Source: Bacteroidales bacterium
GTDB lineage: Bacteria; Bacteroidota; Bacteroidia; Bacteroidales; ML635J-15
Reading direction: 5' to 3'
Assembly (NCBI GenBank): GCA_023228725.1
Contig: JALOAQ010000057.1
Span: 1-17,952, forward strand
Length of the DNA stretch: 17,952 nt
Shown here piece after piece: positions 14,452 through 17,952 of the stretch (within the stretch, counting starts at the first letter, position 1; each line of letters opens with the position of its first letter). The notes beneath the pieces were generated by a model that saw nothing but the letters and a program-made list of their open reading frames with translations, ran no database searches and had not been told where the DNA came from. Both the position numbers and the translations under genes were made by a program.

Positions 14452-16501
14452 AAGAAAATTAAAAATTACATTTTTTGTAAGCATATTTTTACTTATAACT
14501 AGTTTTGGCAGTGTATATATTAATAGTATAAATATTTATGAAGACTTTTGTCTTAGTATTTATCAAAATAATGTTGACGTTTCAGATGAATATAAAATTA
14601 CAGGAATAAGTTTTTTAAATAGAAAACATGAACTAAAATATTACAATAATTCTTGGAATAATAAAAACTGGTTTTTCAAACAATTATTAGTGGAAAAAAC
14701 TACAAAAAACAATTATGATAATATTGAATTACACTTTAAGTTTAATAAATCTGATAGTTTTATTTTAAGTATTCCGGACAATGAGTACTTTATGGTAAAC
14801 TCTAACCATAAAAACACCTCTTTTCTTGAAAAAACTAATGAAATTTATCCGCTGAGTTTAAAAAGCATATATGATTTAATTCTTATTATTACTGCTTTAA
14901 CACTTATTTACTTAGCCTTAAAAAATCAAAAACAAGATAAAACTTTCCATTTAAGAATGCTTAAAGCTACAAGGCAAATTGTATTTCTTGCAATAATTTC
15001 ATTTGGGATTTATTATAGATTTTCCAACCCCTTAGACATAATTTTATCTCATGATTACCTCGGACATATTAGACCAATAAGCAAATTTTTAGAAAGCGCT
15101 AGTTTCGACCATCATGAATGGGCATATCCCTACCCGATTTTTGCAATTACAATTATTTCTATTTTCAAAAATATAAATGCGATTTGTCCAATACAACATA
15201 TAATTTCAGTATTATCAATGATTTTATTTTTTATTTATTTAGAAAAGCATTTTAACAAAAATAAAGATAATTTTACTTTTCAAATAGTATATACAATTGC
15301 TGTTAGTTTTGTGTTTTATTTACTTGCTTTTGATGGCAATTTTATATTTTTTGAAAAAACTTTACACCACGAAGCATTAATTATCCCCGTTAGTTTATCA
15401 GTTGCTTATGTAATTCTTAGATATTTAAACAATAAAAGTATTTTAAACTTTTCTCTATCAACAATAGTTTTGTTTTTGAGTTGCTTATTAGAATATAGAT
15501 TTACAGTCGGTTTTATAAGTGTTGCTTTTATTTTATTAATTTTACAAATAAAGAACACAAAAAAACCAAAAATAAAGAAAGTAATCATAAATATTTCCAT
15601 TAGCCTTATTACTTATCTAGCAGTATTCTTACCTGAATATTATTTAATTAATAAATATGATAAACTTGCAAACAGCTTTGCATACACTGAATTTGTTTTT
15701 TCAAATGCTAAAGCAATACAAAAAATAATAGAAAAAGGAAAATATGTGGATGAATATTTTGACACTACATATTTTGCTCCTGCAATTGAAACGACAATAA
15801 ATGATAGTAAACCCTTTAATAAAAAAATATTGGGATACGATTTTGATTACCTTAAATATAGCATGATTGTACCCAAACTACATACTTATATTACAAATGA
15901 TTTCAAAGAAAATGGATATCTGGACAGTGCTTATAATTATATAAAAAATAATCCAAACCATACTAATTATTACAATAATTATTTCAAACAATGGGCATAT
16001 TTAATTATACAAGAAGAGCCGGTAGAAGTATTAAAAAAAACAAGCAAACAATTTATGGAAGCAACTATATTTAATAATGTGGGTTATTTAGGCTATCCAC
16101 AAGAATTTCAAATTACAAACCCAACTTATGAAAAGTATATTCAAATTAAATATTTAAGCAATAATTATAAATTTAAAACAAACAAAACCTATAATTTAAA
16201 ATTGCCTACTCAACGCTATTTACACATAGTAAGCATAATTCTTAAAATACTTGTTTTCCTTTCTTTTATTTATTTATTACTAAGAATTATAAAACGAAAA
16301 ATTAACTATTTCTTATTTTTTATAAGCTTAATTGTTATTTGCACAATTATTGCAATTTCAATTTTGCATAATTTTGCAATTCTACGATACTTGCAAACTA
16401 TTTTGCCTTTTGCCTTAATATTAATTCTTTTTAGTATTACTGAAATTACACAAAACTTAACAAGCAAAACCAAATCTTTTCCTCATAATAAAAATTCATA
16501 A
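14432..16501 (+). CDS. Large polytopic membrane protein, possible GT-C transferase
   Basis: This 689-residue protein has a first helix at about 11-31, an exported domain of about 110 residues, then roughly ten helices between 145 and 405, a second large exported region (about 405-595) rich in Asn and Tyr, and about three final helices. After the third helix the loop holds H207-D208 (SHDYLGHI) in a place comparable to the acidic first-loop motif of GT-C glycosyltransferases, and RFSNPL before it is also seen in that group. I do not recognise a specific family. In context (polyprenyl-sugar synthase-like GT2, amidotransferase, exporter) it may transfer a lipid-linked sugar or modify a glycan outside the membrane. 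The start at 14432 overlaps the preceding gene by 20 bases. Confidence is high that it is a real membrane protein, low for function. Confidence 0.7.
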   Translation: MNFLKNKRKLKITFFVSIFLLITSFGSVYINSINIYEDFCLSIYQNNVDVSDEYKITGISFLNRKHELKYYNNSWNNKNWFFKQLLVEKTTKNNYDNIELHFKFNKSDSFILSIPDNEYFMVNSNHKNTSFLEKTNEIYPLSLKSIYDLILIITALTLIYLALKNQKQDKTFHLRMLKATRQIVFLAIISFGIYYRFSNPLDIILSHDYLGHIRPISKFLESASFDHHEWAYPYPIFAITIISIFKNINAICPIQHIISVLSMILFFIYLEKHFNKNKDNFTFQIVYTIAVSFVFYLLAFDGNFIFFEKTLHHEALIIPVSLSVAYVILRYLNNKSILNFSLSTIVLFLSCLLEYRFTVGFISVAFILLILQIKNTKKPKIKKVIINISISLITYLAVFLPEYYLINKYDKLANSFAYTEFVFSNAKAIQKIIEKGKYVDEYFDTTYFAPAIETTINDSKPFNKKILGYDFDYLKYSMIVPKLHTYITNDFKENGYLDSAYNYIKNNPNHTNYYNNYFKQWAYLIIQEEPVEVLKKTSKQFMEATIFNNVGYLGYPQEFQITNPTYEKYIQIKYLSNNYKFKTNKTYNLKLPTQRYLHIVSIILKILVFLSFIYLLLRIIKRKINYFLFFISLIVICTIIAISILHNFAILRYLQTILPFALILILFSITEITQNLTSKTKSFPHNKNS

Positions 16502-16528
16502 TTTATTAATTTATTAATAAAATAGTTT

Positions 16529-16536
16529 TATATTTG
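16529..16536 (+). promoter_or_regulatory. -7 promoter element before the epimerase
   Basis: TATATTTG matches TAnnTTTG and lies 19 bases before the epimerase ATG in a 54-base gap. No clear TTTG occurs at -33, so promoter strength is uncertain. It suggests that the epimerase and ABC permease genes can be transcribed separately from the upstream genes. Confidence 0.45.
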
Positions 16537-16555
16537 TAAAGCTATTTTAAAAATA

Positions 16556-17509
16556 ATGAAGAAAAGGATAATTGTTACCGGAGGAGCTGGATTTATTGGG
16601 AGTAATCTTTGTGATTATTTACTAAACAAAGGAAATGAAATTATTTGTATAGATAATTTTGATGATTATTACCCTTGTGAACAAAAGCAAAACAATTTAA
16701 AACAAGCACTTAAAAATCCAAATTTTACTTTTATAAAAGAGGATATTAAAAAAACTAATAAACTTGCAGAGCTTTTAACCGGAAAATTTAATGCTATTAT
16801 TCATTTAGCCGCTAAAGCCGGAGTTAGATATTCAATTAAAAACCCAATAGGCTATGAAGAAATAAATGTACAAGGAACAAAAAGCATTTTGGAATTAGCA
16901 GTAAGAAAAAATATCCAACAATTTGTTTTTGCTTCATCATCAAGCATTTATGGCAATGCCCCCACTCCATTTGATGAAAATTTTAAAGAATTAAAACCTA
17001 TTAGCCCATATGCTCAAACAAAATTATTATCCGAGAAAATTGGAAAAGAGTATTCAGAAAAGTATAATTTAAACTTTATTTCATTAAGATTTTTTTCTGT
17101 TTATGGACCAGGTTTGCGACCTGATTTAGTTATGAATAAAATTGCAAATGGCTTGTTTAAAAACGAAAACCTAAAAGTTTTTGGAAACGGAAATACAGCA
17201 CGCGACTATACTTATGTCGATGATATTATTTTTGGAATTGAAAAAGCATTAGATTATAAAAATACAAATTTTGAAGTTTTTAACCTTGGAAGCGGAAATC
17301 CAATTAAATTATACGAAATTATAAATATTTTTGAAAAAGAAACAGGAAAAAAACTGAAAATTGAAAATATTGCTCCAATAAACGGAGAGTCTGAAATTAC
17401 TTGGGCAAATAATAAAAAAGCAAGTGAACTTCTTAATTTCCAAGCTACAATAAATATAGAACAAGGAATAAAAAAATATTTAACTTGGTACAAAAGCCAT
17501 TGTTTATGA
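16556..17509 (+). CDS. NAD-dependent sugar epimerase, UDP-glucuronate 4-epimerase-like
   Basis: This 317-residue extended SDR has the NAD motif GGAGFIGSN (G9, G12, G15), the serines of SSSSIYG at 127-133 and the catalytic Y152 and K156 (YAQTK). The segment LAAKAGVRYSIKNP (84-97) and GPGLRPD (about 186-192) are close to those of UDP-glucuronate 4-epimerases and WbpP-type UDP-GlcNAc/GlcNAcA epimerases. The full length suggests normal activity. It would supply a galacto-configured sugar or uronic acid for the polysaccharide; a uronic acid would be a sensible substrate for an amidotransferase, but this is inference. Its stop overlaps the next start by four bases (ATGA). The exact sugar cannot be decided from sequence alone. 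Confidence 0.8.
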   Translation: MKKRIIVTGGAGFIGSNLCDYLLNKGNEIICIDNFDDYYPCEQKQNNLKQALKNPNFTFIKEDIKKTNKLAELLTGKFNAIIHLAAKAGVRYSIKNPIGYEEINVQGTKSILELAVRKNIQQFVFASSSSIYGNAPTPFDENFKELKPISPYAQTKLLSEKIGKEYSEKYNLNFISLRFFSVYGPGLRPDLVMNKIANGLFKNENLKVFGNGNTARDYTYVDDIIFGIEKALDYKNTNFEVFNLGSGNPIKLYEIINIFEKETGKKLKIENIAPINGESEITWANNKKASELLNFQATINIEQGIKKYLTWYKSHCL

Positions 17510-17952
17510 AAAAAACTATAAAAGCAAATAATACTCAATCTTTATTTAGTTACCTAAAATTAATTTGGGATTATAGATTTTTTTCACGTTCACTTGCAAT
17601 GGGCGAAATAAAAAATAAGTATGCAAAAACATATACCGGCATTTTTCTTTCCTTAATTCAAAGTTTAATTGGATTAGCAGTTTATTGGTTAATTTTTGGT
17701 ATAGCAATAAAAATTGAAACAGGAAATATTCCTTATCCTGTTTTTGCCCTACCTGGTATAATTATCTGGCAATTTTTTTCATATTTAGTAGGAAATTCAA
17801 GTGGTGCTTTAATAAATTCTGAACACCTGATAACAAAGCTTTACTTTCCTAGAATTAATCTAATATTATCAAAAATTTTACCTGGATTAGTGGATTTAGC
17901 TGCAGGTTTAGCATTATTTATCATATTATTTTTAATATTTGGTTTAAAACTT
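17506..17952 (+). CDS. wzm: ABC-2 polysaccharide export permease, Wzm-type (partial)
   Basis: The frame runs open to the window end, giving the first 149 residues. After a short cytoplasmic start comes the amphipathic segment with EIKNKYAKTYTG (34-45), then a first helix (IFLSLIQSLIGLAVYWLIFG), PVFALPGIIIWQFFS, and the loop with ITKLYFPRINLILS before a further helix pair. These are hallmarks of the ABC-2 permeases that export O-antigen or teichoic-type polysaccharides (Wzm, TagG). The ATP-binding Wzt partner would be expected just downstream, outside the window. Together with the epimerase it indicates ABC-dependent export of the glycan made by this locus. Confidence 0.85.
   Translation, partial: MKKTIKANNTQSLFSYLKLIWDYRFFSRSLAMGEIKNKYAKTYTGIFLSLIQSLIGLAVYWLIFGIAIKIETGNIPYPVFALPGIIIWQFFSYLVGNSSGALINSEHLITKLYFPRINLILSKILPGLVDLAAGLALFIILFLIFGLKL

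Overview
The window is AT-rich DNA from a member of the Bacteroidota, probably an anaerobe of the Bacteroidales/Marinilabiliales type. The evidence is: a secreted protein ending in a type IX secretion (T9SS) sorting domain, promoter-like TTTG / TAnnTTTG elements typical of the phylum, a tandem pair of M16 peptidases, and genes for sulfonolipid (capnine) synthesis, a lipid class largely confined to this phylum. All confident genes are on the + strand. I see no tRNA, rRNA, CRISPR or mobile element, and no gene-free stretch over 300 bases.

Layout. (1) 1-1445: the end of one M16 peptidase and a complete second M16 protein lacking the zinc-binding motif. (2) 1646-2032: a very small T9SS-type secreted protein with its own promoter and terminator. 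(3) 2087-2178: a structured upstream region with a perfect palindrome, a 15-bp direct repeat and a -7 promoter element. (4) 2192-7166: five tightly packed genes related to heterodisulfide reductase (Hdr), in the order HdrC-like, HdrB-like, HdrA-like (QmoA-type, no ferredoxin domain), a second HdrC-like protein, and a large membrane protein fusing a cytochrome-b/HdrE-like domain, a HdrC-like ferredoxin domain and a complete HdrB/HdrD-like domain. (5) 7185-11765: only 18 bases further on, a sulfonolipid set: cysteate C-acyltransferase (CapB/SulA type), cysteate synthase (CapA type, a threonine-synthase relative), a short-chain reductase (CapC type) and a double-VOC protein of unknown role. (6) 11862-17952: a surface polysaccharide locus with a GT2 glycosyltransferase, a sugar amidotransferase carrying a dead glutaminase domain, a large polytopic membrane protein, a UDP-glucuronate-epimerase-like SDR and the start of a Wzm-type ABC export permease (cut by the window end).

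How the genes may work together. The Hdr-like proteins can be drawn as a chain of Fe-S clusters linking the membrane quinone pool (608-aa protein) through a second HdrC protein and a flavoprotein to a soluble HdrBC unit, resembling Qmo and HdrDE rather than a bifurcating HdrABC, since no hydrogenase, MvhD or Flx genes are present. The adjacent enzymes would make cysteate from phosphoserine and sulfite, condense it with a fatty acyl thioester and reduce the ketone to capnine. The spacing suggests that both sets are on one transcript. The most interesting hypothesis is that the Hdr-like complex handles sulfur or redox chemistry tied to sulfonolipid synthesis. This is inference from gene order and cluster chemistry only.
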